DNA of 64,000 bases from Sideroxyarcus sp. (GCA_030651895.1 JAUSBR010000005.1:1-64000); one strand, 5' to 3'. Shown: positions 39,676 through 49,263, numbered from the stretch's first letter. Notes: generated by a model from the letters alone, not told the origin. Translations and numbers: made by a program.

Positions 39676-41154
39676 TTATCCTTCGATCACTTGCATGCCG
39701 ATGCCGAGGCTCTTCCATTGTTTCATCTCTTCCAGTAACGCCGTCTCGGTGAGCGGGTTCTGCGCCAGCCAGCCGGGGGCGATGGCAAGATGGAATTTGG
39801 TGCCACTGAAACTGCCCTGCATCTCGGGAAGCGCGACATCGCTGCGGCTGCGATAAAAAAGTGCGGCGAAACGCAGTGCCATGACCTGAGCCATCTGTTC
39901 TGGGGGGCCCAGCATGCCGCGCAGTTTTTCCAGCCCGCCGCGGTGCGCCAGTGCCAGCAGGCTCAACTGCGCCTGTTCCTTCTTGGAGAAGCCTGGCATG
40001 TCGGCGTTGGCCAGAATGTAGGAAGTATGCTTGTGGTATCCGCTGTGCGCGACGCTGATGCCAATCTCGTGCAGCCTGGCCGCCCAGTCGAGCAGAAGCG
40101 ACTCCTCTTCGTTGATCAGTCCTGCCAGGAATTGTCCGGCCAGCTTGTCCGCCAGCCGCGCCACGCGGGCCGCCTGGCGCGCGTCCACATGGTAGCGGCG
40201 CATGAATTGCTGCACGGTCGCTTCGCGCATGTCGTTGTGATGGATACGTCCGAGCAAATCATAGAGCACACCTTCGCGCAGGGCGCCGATGGCAGGTTGC
40301 ATGACCTCGATATCGAGTTCGCAGAAGGCGGCGTACATAATGGCAAATCCGCCCAGAAATGCCGGAACGCGATCCGGCCGCAAGCCCGGAAGTTCGAGTC
40401 GGTTCACGTCGCCGGTCTTGAGCAGTATCTCGCGCAGCTTCTCTAACCCTGCGCGCGTGATGCCTCCATCGCTGAATCCGTTCTGCTCAAGGATGTCGCA
40501 CAGCACGCGCGCCGAACCGGACGATCCGAAAGCGATGTCCCAGTGGCCGACGGAGAACTCGGAAGCGATGGCCTGTACTTCGCTGCGCGCGGCAAGCTCT
40601 GCCTGTTTGAGATTGGACTTGGTGATCTTGCCATCGGGGAAGTAGCGCACGCTGTAGCTGACGCAGCCCATATACAGACTTTCCAGCTTGAGAGGTTGCA
40701 GGCTTGTCCCGATGATGAATTCGGTAGAACCGCCGCCGATATCCATCACCAAGCGCTTGCTGTCCGATTGCGGCAGTGTCTGCGCGACACCGCGATAGAT
40801 GAGCCGCGCCTCTTCGCGACCGGCGATGACCTCGATGGGAAAACCGAGGGCCTCTTCGGCCTGCTTCAGGAATTCGGGGGCGTTCTTGGCGACGCGCAGC
40901 GAGTTGGTGCCTACCGCGCGCACCGCTTCGCGCGGCAGCCCGCGCAATCGTTCGCCGAAACGCTGCAGGCAGACGAGCGCCCGTTGCTGCGAAGCCTTGT
41001 CGAGGCGCTTGTCCTCGGTCAGTCCGGCGGCCAGGCGCACCGCCTCGCGCAGGCCGTCCAGCATGTAGAGCTGGTCGTCGACCACACGGGCTATCTGCAA
41101 ACGGAAACTGTTCGAGCCTAGATCGACTGCCGCAAGGAGGGGTTGCTGTTGCAC
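39676..41154 (-). CDS. ppx: Exopolyphosphatase (Ppx/GppA family)
   Basis: 492-residue ASKHA-fold phosphatase that shortens polyphosphate chains and may act on pppGpp. AAVDLGSNSFRLQIARV (phosphate 1), VMDIGGGSTEFI (phosphate 2), and the C-terminal HD-like region (RLHEIGISVAHSGYHKHTSYIL) are present. The start is GTG at 41154, which gives the usual N-terminus; 31 extra open codons upstream overlap phoU and are rejected. Next to phoU, an arrangement that fits phosphate homeostasis. Confidence 0.93.
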   Translation of the reverse strand: MQQQPLLAAVDLGSNSFRLQIARVVDDQLYMLDGLREAVRLAAGLTEDKRLDKASQQRALVCLQRFGERLRGLPREAVRAVGTNSLRVAKNAPEFLKQAEEALGFPIEVIAGREEARLIYRGVAQTLPQSDSKRLVMDIGGGSTEFIIGTSLQPLKLESLYMGCVSYSVRYFPDGKITKSNLKQAELAARSEVQAIASEFSVGHWDIAFGSSGSARVLCDILEQNGFSDGGITRAGLEKLREILLKTGDVNRLELPGLRPDRVPAFLGGFAIMYAAFCELDIEVMQPAIGALREGVLYDLLGRIHHNDMREATVQQFMRRYHVDARQAARVARLADKLAGQFLAGLINEEESLLLDWAARLHEIGISVAHSGYHKHTSYILANADMPGFSKKEQAQLSLLALAHRGGLEKLRGMLGPPEQMAQVMALRFAALFYRSRSDVALPEMQGSFSGTKFHLAIAPGWLAQNPLTETALLEEMKQWKSLGIGMQVIEG

Positions 41155-41167
41155 GGTGATGAGGGAA

Positions 41168-41878
41168 TCACTGTTCCTGTACTTCGCGCTCGATCTCTTC
41201 CACGGTGACGTGACGCACATCGCGGCCCTTGACCATGTACACCACATACTCGGACATGTTCTTGGCGTGGTCGCCGATACGCTCGATGGCCTTGGCCACG
41301 AACAGGATCTCCAGCGAGGTGGAGATGGTGCGCGGGTCTTCCATCATGAAAGTGATGAGGTAACGCATGATTGCGCGGAAGTCTTCGTCCACCAGTTCGT
41401 CCTGACGCACTACTTGTGCAGCTGTCGAAAGGTCGAGACGGGCGAACGCATCCAGCGATTTGCGCAACATGTCCAGCGCGATATCGGAGGCATGTTTGAT
41501 CTCGTGGAAACGCGGCATGTTCAGGCGCTCCTTCTGCGACAGCAGCTTGGCCATGCGTGCGATCTTTTCGGCCTCGTCGCCGATGCGCTCCAGGTCGGTG
41601 ATGGTCTTGATGACGGTCATCACCATGCGCAGGTCGCCGGCGGCCGGTTGGCGGCGCACCAGGATGCGGTTGCAACTTTCGTCGATCTCGACTTCCATGG
41701 CGTTGACACGATGATCGTCGTCGATCACGCGGTTCATCAGTGCCACGTCACCCGAGGTCAGTGACTCGACGGCCAGTCGTATCTGGCTCTCGACCAGTCC
41801 GCCCATCTGCAACACGCGCGCACGAACTGCTTCGAGTTCCGCGTCAAACTGTTTCGAGGTGTGTTCGCTACCGACCAT
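41168..41878 (-). CDS. phoU: Phosphate-transport regulator PhoU
   Basis: 236-residue all-helical protein with two PhoU repeats (LERIGDEAEKIARMAKL and IERIGDHAKNMSEYVVYM, metal-binding Glu/Asp motifs). It links the PstSCAB transporter to the PhoR/PhoB system; those genes are not in this window. AAGGAACC precedes the ATG. It follows rpiA by 73 bases; no Pho box was found in that gap. Confidence 0.96.
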   Translation of the reverse strand: MVGSEHTSKQFDAELEAVRARVLQMGGLVESQIRLAVESLTSGDVALMNRVIDDDHRVNAMEVEIDESCNRILVRRQPAAGDLRMVMTVIKTITDLERIGDEAEKIARMAKLLSQKERLNMPRFHEIKHASDIALDMLRKSLDAFARLDLSTAAQVVRQDELVDEDFRAIMRYLITFMMEDPRTISTSLEILFVAKAIERIGDHAKNMSEYVVYMVKGRDVRHVTVEEIEREVQEQ

Positions 41879-41951
41879 GATGGTTCCTTAAAGGATTATT
41901 GCAAATGCAGGATGTTAACCACACCCTGTTAAACTTTTGTTACGCCGCGAC

Positions 41952-42617
41952 TCAGGCCGTCAGCGTCTTCACGCCGTCCGGTGTGCCCAACAGCAGCACA
42001 TCGGCTCCGCGACGCGCGAACAAGCCGTTGGTCACCACGCCGGGCAATTGGTTCAATGCAGTCTCCAACTCGACCGGATTCATGATGCTCAACCCGTGCA
42101 CATCGAGAATGACGTTGCCATTGTCGGTGGTGAACCCTTCGCGCAGCTTGGGCTGGCCACCCAGCTTGACCACTTCGCGCGCGATGTAGCTGCGCGCCAT
42201 CGGGATCACCTCGATCGGCAGCGGGAACTTGCCCAACACGTCCACCAGCTTGCTGGCATCACACACACAGATGAACTTCTTGCTTGCGGCTGCGACGATC
42301 TTTTCGCGCGTCAGCGCGCCGCCGCCGCCCTTGACCATGTGCATATGGCGTGTGATCTCGTCCGCACCGTCGACGTACACCGGCAGGTCTCCGGCATCGT
42401 TCAGCGACAAGACCTCGATGCCGTGGCCTTGCAGGCGCTTGGCCGAGGCTTCGGAGCTGGCGACGGCGCCGCGGATCTTGTGCTTGATCTTGGCCAGCTC
42501 ATCGATGAAGAAGTTGGCGGTGGAGCCGGTGCCAACACCCACGATGCAATCGGTCGGTACATGAGCGATCGCCGCCTGGGCGACCGCGCGTTTCAAATCA
42601 TCTTGTGACAAAGCCAT
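41952..42617 (-). CDS. rpiA: Ribose-5-phosphate isomerase A
   Basis: 221-residue enzyme interconverting ribose 5-phosphate and ribulose 5-phosphate. [40 protein letters not shown] and the C-terminal [16 protein letters not shown] are signatures. Two ATGs stand together; 42617 is preferred since GGGGA (42623-42627) is five bases from it and only two from 42620. Confidence 0.97.
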   Translation of the reverse strand: MALSQDDLKRAVAQAAIAHVPTDCIVGVGTGSTANFFIDELAKIKHKIRGAVASSEASAKRLQGHGIEVLSLNDAGDLPVYVDGADEITRHMHMVKGGGGALTREKIVAAASKKFICVCDASKLVDVLGKFPLPIEVIPMARSYIAREVVKLGGQPKLREGFTTDNGNVILDVHGLSIMNPVELETALNQLPGVVTNGLFARRGADVLLLGTPDGVKTLTA

Positions 42618-42714
42618 CATTTCCCCAGTTCTTAATCAATATTATTGTTTTGCACGGCGATTATTGCAGGAAATTGCTAATTTAGAAACCTTCCCGCCCC
42701 ATTCCAGCAAACTC

Positions 42715-42742
42715 TTTTCAAAGCGGCAATTTGCCTTTAGGA
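42715..42742 (+). promoter_or_regulatory. Candidate promoter of the tRNA-Ala gene
   Basis: TTTTCA (42715-42720) and TAGGAT (42737-42742) are 16 bases apart and end 12 bases before the mature tRNA. Both hexamers match four of six consensus positions. Confidence 0.35.
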
Positions 42743-42754
42743 TGCACCTGCCGT

Positions 42755-42830
42755 GGGGGTGTAGCTCAGTTGGGAGAGCGTCTGGTTCGCAATCAGAAGG
42801 TCGTCAGTTCGATCCTGATCACCTCCACCA
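42755..42830 (+). tRNA. tRNA-Ala, anticodon CGC
   Basis: A 76-base cloverleaf with encoded CCA. Acceptor GGGGGTG pairs with CACCTCC and includes the G3-U70 wobble that marks tRNA-Ala. D arm GCTC/GAGC; anticodon stem TCTGG/TCAGA with loop TTCGCAA (anticodon CGC, reading GCG); T arm GTCAG TTCGATC CTGAT; discriminator A. It stands alone, convergent with xerD, whose stop is 14 bases away. Confidence 0.95.
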
Positions 42831-42843
42831 CTCCAAACCTTCT

Positions 42844-43740
42844 TTATCCGCGCGGATGGTGCGTGGCGTGCAGCTGTTTTAAGCGCTCCCGCGCCACATG
42901 CGTGTATATCTGCGTCGTCGAGATATCCGAATGCCCCAGCAACATCTGCACCACGCGCAAATCTGCGCCGTGGTTGAGCAAATGCGTGGCGAAGGCATGG
43001 CGAAGGGTATGCGGCGACAGCGGCTTTTGCAGGCCACCCAGTTTCGCGTGCTTCTTGATCAGATACCAGAACATCTGCCGCGTCATCGCTTCGCCGCGCC
43101 CTGTTACGAACAGTGCGTCGGTCAGCTTGCCCTGGAGCAAAGCCGGACGGGCTTCGGCGAGATATCTCCTGACCCAGTCCAGCGCTTCCTCACCCAGCGG
43201 CACCAGACGTTCCTTGCTGCCCTTGCCCATCACGCGCGTCACGCCCATGTCCAAACTCACCTGCGCCACACTCAGGCCGACCAGTTCCGACACACGCAAT
43301 CCGCTGGCATACAGCACCTCCAGCATAGTGCGGTCGCGCATGCCGAGCGGCGCATCGACATCCGGCGCGTTCAGCAGCAACTCGACATCTTCTTCTGTCA
43401 GGCTCTTGGGCAGGCTGCGCGGCAACTTGGGGGTGGCGATCTGCAGGGTCGGATCGGCGGCGACCTTGTTCTGGCGCAGCAGGTAACGGAACAGGCGCTT
43501 GAGGCTGGAGATGGCGCGCGAGGTGGAGGTGGCCTTGGCTTTTTCCCCACCGACCAGATGCGCGAGAAAACCCTGGATGTCGGCATGCGATGCTTGCAGC
43601 AGACCGTATCCGCGCTGCTTCGCCAGCCAATCGGCGAATTTGTTCAGGTCGCGCCGGTAACTTTCAAGGGTGTTGCGGGAGAGGCCGTCTTCGAGCCAGA
43701 GGGCGTCGCTGAATTCGTCCAGAAGTTCAGCGTCGCTCAT
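42844..43740 (-). CDS. xerD: Site-specific tyrosine recombinase XerD
   Basis: 298-residue tyrosine recombinase that, with XerC, resolves chromosome dimers at dif under FtsK control. N-terminal SAM-like domain about 1-90; the catalytic residues are all present: Arg149 (GLRVSE), Lys173 (MGKGSK), His244 and Arg247 (SPHTLRH), His270 (LGHSDIS) and nucleophile Tyr279 (IYTHV). Sequence PHTLRHAFATHLLNHGADLRVVQ favours XerD over XerC. Nearby tRNA might suggest an integrase, but there is no att-like repeat or foreign cargo. Confidence 0.94.
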   Translation of the reverse strand: MSDAELLDEFSDALWLEDGLSRNTLESYRRDLNKFADWLAKQRGYGLLQASHADIQGFLAHLVGGEKAKATSTSRAISSLKRLFRYLLRQNKVAADPTLQIATPKLPRSLPKSLTEEDVELLLNAPDVDAPLGMRDRTMLEVLYASGLRVSELVGLSVAQVSLDMGVTRVMGKGSKERLVPLGEEALDWVRRYLAEARPALLQGKLTDALFVTGRGEAMTRQMFWYLIKKHAKLGGLQKPLSPHTLRHAFATHLLNHGADLRVVQMLLGHSDISTTQIYTHVARERLKQLHATHHPRG

Positions 43741-44188
43741 GGGCCAGCAACCATCGCTTGATATCGAGCGACTCGCCTTCAGTGTGCTTCATGAATCCGC
43801 CCAAGCCCGTTTTGCTCACCACGCGATGGCAGGGAATGACGATGGGAATCGGATTGCTGCCGCAAGCCTGTCCTACCGCCTGCGCGCTTGAGCCGATCTT
43901 CTTCGCGAGCTCACCATAGGCCAGTGTCTGTCCGCGGGGAATATCCAGCATTGCCTGCCACACGTTGCACTGGTGATGCGAGCCATCGAGCTCGAAAGGC
44001 AGGTCGATCTCATGGCTTGCATCGGCCAGATAAGCTTCCAGCTCCGCACAGATCGTTTTGGCCATTTCGCCCGCCGGCTGCTGCGTTTTTGTTTTACCCG
44101 GCAGGAATTCGATACCCAGCAGATCCGTATCTGAACAACGGATGCCGAGTTTGCCGAAGGGTGCGGAAATGATGGCCTGGAATTTCAT
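43727..44188 (-). CDS. ogt: Methylated-DNA--protein-cysteine methyltransferase
   Basis: 153-residue DNA-repair protein that removes alkyl groups from O6-alkylguanine by suicidal transfer to Cys120 in IPCHRVV. The helix-turn-helix region (YGELAKKIGSSAQAVGQACGSNP) and FMKHTEG tail are present. The ATG at 44188 is chosen because upstream open codons cross the rplS terminator. It overlaps the xerD start by 14 bases. Confidence 0.95.
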   Translation of the reverse strand: MKFQAIISAPFGKLGIRCSDTDLLGIEFLPGKTKTQQPAGEMAKTICAELEAYLADASHEIDLPFELDGSHHQCNVWQAMLDIPRGQTLAYGELAKKIGSSAQAVGQACGSNPIPIVIPCHRVVSKTGLGGFMKHTEGESLDIKRWLLAHERR

Positions 44189-44206
44189 GCGCACATGATA
44201 GCTGAA

Positions 44207-44240
44207 ATGTAAAACGGGAGCCGAGGCTCCCGTTTTACAT
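44207..44240 (-). terminator. Intrinsic terminator after rplS (perfect 16-bp inverted repeat)
   Basis: ATGTAAAACGGGAGCC (44207-44222) and its exact complement (44225-44240) are separated by only two bases. The GC core is followed by TTTT on either strand, so it ends the rpsP-rplS operon and could act in both directions. A two-base gap means the real RNA loop must open a base pair or more. Confidence 0.85.
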
Positions 44241-44258
44241 GTTGCTTGCTGCCGCTGC

Positions 44259-44633
44259 TTATACTGCTGCAGCTTTGCGCGCGGGCAACTTTTCCTTGAT
44301 ACGTGCCGACTTGCCGGAACGGTCGCGCAGGTAGTAGAGCTTGGCACGGCGTACATCGCCGCGACGCTTCACTTCGATGCTGGCAACGCTCGGGGAGTAA
44401 GTCTGGAACGTACGCTCCACGCCTTCGCCGGAGGATACCTTGCGCACGATGAAGCTGGAGTTCAGCCCCTTGTTGCGCTTGGCGATGACCACGCCTTCGA
44501 AAGCCTGGGTACGCTTCTTGTCGCCTTCGACCACGTTCACGTTCACGATGACGGTGTCGCCGGGTGCGAAATTGGGGATGGTCTTGTTCAGACGCGCGAT
44601 TTCTTCTTTTTCAAGAATGCCGATCAGATTCAT
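44259..44633 (-). CDS. rplS: Large ribosomal subunit protein bL19
   Basis: 124-residue ribosomal protein at the 30S-50S interface. [42 protein letters not shown], and [21 protein letters not shown] are conserved. ATG overlaps the trmD stop by four bases. Last gene of the rpsP-rimM-trmD-rplS operon. Confidence 0.98.
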   Translation of the reverse strand: MNLIGILEKEEIARLNKTIPNFAPGDTVIVNVNVVEGDKKRTQAFEGVVIAKRNKGLNSSFIVRKVSSGEGVERTFQTYSPSVASIEVKRRGDVRRAKLYYLRDRSGKSARIKEKLPARKAAAV

Positions 44634-45406
44634 TTTGTTTCCTTTTCTTGTGCGGAGGCTTGTTCCTGCTGGTACTCTGCCAGTAGCCGAGCTTCCTGTT
44701 TAGTCAACTGGCGTGATGCCAGCAAATCCGGGCGACGTTCCGCAGTCCTGCCTAATGCCTGCTTCAATCGCCACTTCTCTATCTCGGCGTGGTGCCCGGA
44801 CATCAACACTTCCGGGACAGCCTCGCCGTTATAAACCTCGGGCCGCGTGTAGTGTGGGCAATCCAGCAGTCCCTGCACGAAGGAATCCTGCTGCGCCGAT
44901 GCGTCGTCGCCCAATACCCCGGGAATCTGCCGCACCACGCTGTCCATCACCACCATCGCTGCCAACTCGCCACCGGACAATACATAGTCACCGATGGAAA
45001 GCTCTTCATCCACTTGCTGGCGCAACAGGCGCTCATCCACGCCCTCATAACGACTCGCCAGCAATATCAATCCTTCGTCCCGCGCCAGCAGTTCCATCAC
45101 CACTTCATGGGTGAGCTGCCTGCCTTGCGGCGAGAGGTGGATCACACAACTCTTCTTCGCTCCGCTTGCGGCCTGCGCTGCTTTCGCTGCGCTGATCGCC
45201 TTTTCCAGCGGTTCCGCCAACATCACCATCCCGGGACCGCCGCCGTAGGGACGGTCGTCGATGGTGCGGTAGTTGTCGGTCGTAAAATCGCGCGGATTCC
45301 ACGTCTGCAACTCAAACTTGCCCTGCTCTGCTGCCCGGCGCGTCACACCGTATTTGGTGAGCGCATCGAACATTTCGGGGAACAGCGTTACGACGTCGAA
45401 CCTCAT
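44630..45406 (-). CDS. trmD: tRNA (guanine37-N1)-methyltransferase
   Basis: 258-residue SPOUT-fold (trefoil knot) enzyme making m1G37 in tRNAs for Leu, Pro and Arg. [35 protein letters not shown] and [16 protein letters not shown] (knot, SAM) are present. ATG at 45406 overlaps the rimM stop (ATGA). Confidence 0.98.
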   Translation of the reverse strand: MRFDVVTLFPEMFDALTKYGVTRRAAEQGKFELQTWNPRDFTTDNYRTIDDRPYGGGPGMVMLAEPLEKAISAAKAAQAASGAKKSCVIHLSPQGRQLTHEVVMELLARDEGLILLASRYEGVDERLLRQQVDEELSIGDYVLSGGELAAMVVMDSVVRQIPGVLGDDASAQQDSFVQGLLDCPHYTRPEVYNGEAVPEVLMSGHHAEIEKWRLKQALGRTAERRPDLLASRQLTKQEARLLAEYQQEQASAQEKETK

Positions 45407-45903
45407 TTGAGGTAGTCCGCCTGCCAATCCACCCGGATCGTTTTGTCTTTCAGGCTTACCTGCTGGATCACGCTGGCGATGAACGGGATCAATTTCTCTC
45501 CGCTTTCGCCCTTGACCACCAGCACGTCGTTGGCACCGGTCTCCAGCAAGGAATCCACCGTACCGAAGCTCTCACCCTGCAGATTCTCGACCGACAGTCC
45601 GATCAGGTCAGACCAGTAATATTCGCCTTCTTCCTGCTCCGGCAATTCCGCGCGAGGAACGGCGATCAACTGGCCTTTGTATCCCTCCGCCGCAGTGCGG
45701 TCGGAAATACCCTGCAGCTTGGCGATCACTACCTTGCCGCCATGCACGTTCGCTTCCAGAACTTCCAGCGGACGCCAGGCTTGCTCGTTGCCCACATACC
45801 AGGTGTCGTAATCGAGCAGGCTGTCCAGATATTCGGTGAAGGTCTGCACCTTTACCCAACCGAGGATGCCCTGTGCCGCTACGATCTTCCCCATGACGAC
45901 CAT
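45403..45903 (-). CDS. rimM: Ribosome maturation factor RimM
   Basis: 166-residue 16S processing factor that binds S19. The N-terminal RimM domain ([23 protein letters not shown]) is followed by the PRC-barrel ([28 protein letters not shown]). ATG at 45903 with AGG 8-9 bases upstream is preferred to a GTG 33 bases earlier that would overlap rpsP. Confidence 0.96.
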   Translation of the reverse strand: MVVMGKIVAAQGILGWVKVQTFTEYLDSLLDYDTWYVGNEQAWRPLEVLEANVHGGKVVIAKLQGISDRTAAEGYKGQLIAVPRAELPEQEEGEYYWSDLIGLSVENLQGESFGTVDSLLETGANDVLVVKGESGEKLIPFIASVIQQVSLKDKTIRVDWQADYLK

Positions 45904-45916
45904 GGGGCTTGCCTCA

Positions 45917-46171
45917 TCAGGCCTTGACTGCTGCACCGGCTTTTTTGACCAAGCGGCCTACGGTCTCGCTCAGCTGTGCGCCGCGCTCTTGCCAATGTGT
46001 CACGCGATCCAGCTGGATGCGCAGACCTTCGGAGCCTTCTTTTGCCAGCGGATCGTAGAAGCCAACGCGCTCAATGAAACGACCGTCACGACGGTTGCGG
46101 GAATCCGCGACCACCACGTTGTAGAACGGGCGATTCTTCGCGCCGCCACGAGAAAGACGAATGACTACCAT
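45917..46171 (-). CDS. rpsP: Small ribosomal subunit protein bS16
   Basis: 84-residue S16. [33 protein letters not shown] is the family signature. First gene of the operon; promoter at 46220-46251. Confidence 0.98.
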   Translation of the reverse strand: MVVIRLSRGGAKNRPFYNVVVADSRNRRDGRFIERVGFYDPLAKEGSEGLRIQLDRVTHWQERGAQLSETVGRLVKKAGAAVKA

Positions 46172-46219
46172 AGTGATTACCCAATAGATTAAATTTCGGC
46201 CAATGCCAAAAGGGCGCGA

Positions 46220-46251
46220 ATTCTACGATACCTTGCCAACCTCTGGCAAGG
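46220..46251 (-). promoter_or_regulatory. Promoter of the rpsP operon with an inverted repeat over the -35 box
   Basis: On the minus strand TTGCCA (46249-46244) and TAGAAT (46225-46220) are 18 bases apart. The perfect inverted repeat CCTTGCCA (46231-46238) / TGGCAAGG (46244-46251), 5-base loop, covers the -35 box and most of the spacer, so a regulator could bind there. The leader to rpsP is about 42 bases. Confidence 0.6.
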
Positions 46252-46269
46252 ACTGTTTCGGAGGGGATT

Positions 46270-47082
46270 TTAGCGGTGCAGGACCACTTCCACCACGAAT
46301 TGGGAGCCCAGATAGGCCAGGACAAGGAAGCCGAAGCCGCTCAGGGTCCAGCGCACCGCCGTATGGCCGCGCCAGCCGTAGAAACGGTGGCCTAACAGCA
46401 ATATTGCAAATATCACCCACGAAGCCATTCCAAACAAGACCTTATGACTGAATTGCAAGGGATGGCCGAATATCTGCTCTGAGAACAACATCCCCGAGGC
46501 CACGGTGATGGACAACAGCACAAAGCCGATGGCGATGACACGGAACAACAGGGTCTCCATGGTCAGCAGCGGCGGCAGATTCTGCAACACCTTGGGCATT
46601 TTGGCGTGATGCAGACGTTTTTCCACCAGCGACATCAGACCGGCATGCAGGGCCGCGATGGTGAACAGGCTGTAGGCCAGCATCGCCATGAGCACATGGG
46701 TATCGAACAGACCGGAAGCGGGCTGGGACAGGATGTGGGCATCGGGGAAGATCGCCGGCAGCGCCGTGCTGACGGCAGCCAGCGGTAATACCAGAGTCTG
46801 CAGACTCGACAGCGGATAGAAATAGCGTGCCGACCAGTACACCAGCACGGTCAGCCACAGGATCAGCGACAAGGCGTAGACCAGACCAAGGTTCAGCGCG
46901 CCCCATATAAAGAGTGTGTCGTACAACAGCCAGCCGTGCAGCACCAGCGGCACGATCACCGCGAAGCCCAGCGCGCCGCGATTCTGCTGCTCGGCATTGC
47001 CCGCGGCTTGTGCGCGCCAGAACAGAATAGCCAGAACGGCATAAAGGACAAACGTGAGCAGATGCAAGGCTTGGTTCGACAT
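46270..47082 (-). CDS. Inner-membrane cytochrome c assembly-like protein (CcsA/YpjD family)
   Basis: 270-residue polytopic protein with eight or so hydrophobic segments, matching the YpjD/CcsA (haem-handling) family. Candidate haem-ligand histidines lie in PLVLHGWLLYD, LFDTHVLMAML and LQFSHKVLFGMASW, and the WxWxx-like motif is weak. E. coli YpjD has no proven role; the ccs system usually pairs with CcsB, which is not in this window. It could help mature the cytochromes at 1.3-2.3 kb, but that is speculation. ATG 47082; divergent from ffh, a common arrangement in proteobacteria. Confidence 0.85.
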   Translation of the reverse strand: MSNQALHLLTFVLYAVLAILFWRAQAAGNAEQQNRGALGFAVIVPLVLHGWLLYDTLFIWGALNLGLVYALSLILWLTVLVYWSARYFYPLSSLQTLVLPLAAVSTALPAIFPDAHILSQPASGLFDTHVLMAMLAYSLFTIAALHAGLMSLVEKRLHHAKMPKVLQNLPPLLTMETLLFRVIAIGFVLLSITVASGMLFSEQIFGHPLQFSHKVLFGMASWVIFAILLLGHRFYGWRGHTAVRWTLSGFGFLVLAYLGSQFVVEVVLHR

Positions 47083-47177
47083 GGGGAGTGCAGATGTTTT
47101 AGACTGTGCGGATTCTACAGGAAGCGCCGCCCAAGTGTCTGCACCGGCGCTCAACTGAAACTTCGGGATCTGAAACC

Positions 47178-48530
47178 ATGTTGGACAACCTCACACAACG
47201 CTTCAGCGGCATCGTCAAGAACCTGCGCGGCCAGGCACGACTGACCGAGAGCAACATTCAGGACGCGATGCGCGAAGTTCGCCTCGCCCTGCTGGAAGCC
47301 GACGTCGCGCTGCCGGTTGTGAAGGAATTCATCGCAAAGGTGAAGGAAGCCGCACTCGGACAGGAAGTCATCGGCAACCTGCAACCGGGTCAGGCGCTGA
47401 TCGGCGTAGTGAACCGCGAGCTGACCAAACTGATGGGCGAGCACAACGATGCGCTCAACCTCGCTGCCGTGCCGCCCGCCGTGATCCTGATGGCTGGCCT
47501 GCAGGGCGCCGGTAAAACCACCAGCAGCGGCAAGCTGGCCAAACTGCTGCGCGATCAGAACAAGAAGAAAGTATTGCTGGTGAGCTGCGACGTGTACCGT
47601 CCCGCCGCGATCGAACAACTGCGCACGCTGGCCCAGCAACTCGACACCGATTTCTTCCCCTCCGACATCAGCCAGAAGCCGCAGGACATCGCCCTCGCCG
47701 CGCTCGACTGGGCACGCAAGCACCACCATGAAGTGCTGATCGTCGACACCGCCGGTCGCCTCGCCGTGGACGAAGCGATGATGACGGAGATCAAGGACCT
47801 GCATGCCGCGCTGAAGCCCATCGAGACCCTGTTCGTGGTCGACGCGATGACCGGCCAGGACGCGGTGAACACCGCCAAGGCCTTCGGCGATGCGCTGCCG
47901 CTCACCGGCATCATCCTCACCAAGCTGGACGGCGACGCGCGCGGCGGTGCAGCACTGTCCGTACGCCAGATCACCGGCAAACCGATCAAGTTCGTCGGCG
48001 TCAGCGAAAAGCCCAACGGCCTTGAAGCCTTCCACCCCGAGCGCATGGCGCAGCGCATCCTCGGCATGGGCGACGTGCTGTCGCTACTGGAAGAGGCGCA
48101 GCGCAACGTCGACATGGGCGAAGCACAAAAGCTGGCGAAGAAGATGCAGACCGGCAAGGGCTTCGACCTCAACGACTTCAAGATGCAAATCGTGCAGATG
48201 AAGAAGATGGGCGGCGTCTCGGCACTGATGGACAAATTGCCCGCGCAACTTTCCAAGGCAGCGGCCGGAGCCAAAGTCGACGAGCGCCAGATCAATCGCA
48301 CCGAAGGCATCATCAACTCGATGACGCCCTACGAGCGCTCCCACCCCGAACTCATCAAGGCCTCGCGCAAGCGCCGCATCGCGGCGGGTGCCGGCGTGCA
48401 AGTCATGCACGTCAACCAACTGTTGAACCAGTTCGAGCAATCGCAGAAGATGATGAAGATGATCAGCGGCAAGGGCGGTATGGCGAAGATGATGCGCGGC
48501 ATGGCCGGCAAGTTGCCGGGGATGCGCTAA
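47178..48530 (+). CDS. ffh: Signal recognition particle protein Ffh
   Basis: 450-residue SRP GTPase. N domain (LDNLTQRFSGIVKNLRGQARL), G domain with GLQGAGKTTSSGKLA, DTAGRLAVDE and TKLDGDARGG, and the Met-rich M domain (KMMKMISGKGGMAKMMRGM) that binds signal peptides and 4.5S RNA. ATG at 47178 gives the standard N-terminus; 24 upstream codons in frame are ignored. Confidence 0.98.
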   Translation: MLDNLTQRFSGIVKNLRGQARLTESNIQDAMREVRLALLEADVALPVVKEFIAKVKEAALGQEVIGNLQPGQALIGVVNRELTKLMGEHNDALNLAAVPPAVILMAGLQGAGKTTSSGKLAKLLRDQNKKKVLLVSCDVYRPAAIEQLRTLAQQLDTDFFPSDISQKPQDIALAALDWARKHHHEVLIVDTAGRLAVDEAMMTEIKDLHAALKPIETLFVVDAMTGQDAVNTAKAFGDALPLTGIILTKLDGDARGGAALSVRQITGKPIKFVGVSEKPNGLEAFHPERMAQRILGMGDVLSLLEEAQRNVDMGEAQKLAKKMQTGKGFDLNDFKMQIVQMKKMGGVSALMDKLPAQLSKAAAGAKVDERQINRTEGIINSMTPYERSHPELIKASRKRRIAAGAGVQVMHVNQLLNQFEQSQKMMKMISGKGGMAKMMRGMAGKLPGMR

Positions 48531-48558
48531 CCCTCACTTAATTTAAAGAACCGCAGAC

Positions 48559-49263
48559 ATGACACTCAAAGCCATCATATTCGACGTCGACGGCACACTG
48601 GCCGACACCGAGGACGCTCACCGCATCGCCTTCAACATGGCTTTCGCCGAGAACGGCCTGGATTGGAATTGGGATGTCGCCCTGTACGACAAACTGCTCA
48701 AGGTGACCGGCGGCAAAGAGCGCATCAAATACTATGTTCAGGACTGGTTGCCGGATTTCAGCAAGCCCGATGACTACGAAGGTTTCGTCAAGAATTTGCA
48801 TGTCGTGAAGACAGGCCACTACACAGCCATGTTGCGCGACGGCAAGATCCCGTTGCGTCCCGGTGTCAAACAGCTCATCAGCGACGCGCGCGACGCCGGC
48901 CTCAAGCTCGCCATCGCGACCACCACCTCACCGGAGAACGTCTCCGCCCTGCTCGAGGTAGGACTGGGCAAGGATTGGGCAAGCAATTTCTCCGCAAATG
49001 GTTGTGGCGATATCGTGCCTCACAAAAAGCCGGCACCGGACATTTACAACTGGGTATTGAACGAGCTCAAGCTGGCACCGCAGGACTGCATCGCACTGGA
49101 AGATTCCAACAACGGCCTGCGCTCTTCCCTCGCGGCAGGCATCAAAACCTACATCACGACCAACCCGTACACCTGTAAGCAGGACTTCACCGGTGCGGCG
49201 GCAGTGCTCGACGATCTGGGCGACCTGCCCCGTTTCTACGGCATGATCGGGCTGCGCGCTTAA
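48559..49263 (+). CDS. HAD-superfamily phosphatase, CbbY type
   Basis: 234-residue haloacid-dehalogenase hydrolase with motif I FDVDGTLADT (Asp9, Asp11), an alpha-helical cap, motif II TTTS, motif III Lys in HKKPAPD and motif IV LEDSNNG. It resembles CbbY, which removes xylulose-1,5-bisphosphate, an inhibitor of Rubisco; no Rubisco genes are in this window, so substrate is unproven. It lies 28 bases after ffh. Confidence 0.85.
   Translation: MTLKAIIFDVDGTLADTEDAHRIAFNMAFAENGLDWNWDVALYDKLLKVTGGKERIKYYVQDWLPDFSKPDDYEGFVKNLHVVKTGHYTAMLRDGKIPLRPGVKQLISDARDAGLKLAIATTTSPENVSALLEVGLGKDWASNFSANGCGDIVPHKKPAPDIYNWVLNELKLAPQDCIALEDSNNGLRSSLAAGIKTYITTNPYTCKQDFTGAAAVLDDLGDLPRFYGMIGLRA

Noticed and set aside
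42844..43740. XerD gene beside a tRNA as an integrase of a mobile island
   Set aside because: Sequence and length fit housekeeping XerD, and no att repeat, cargo or base-composition shift is seen.
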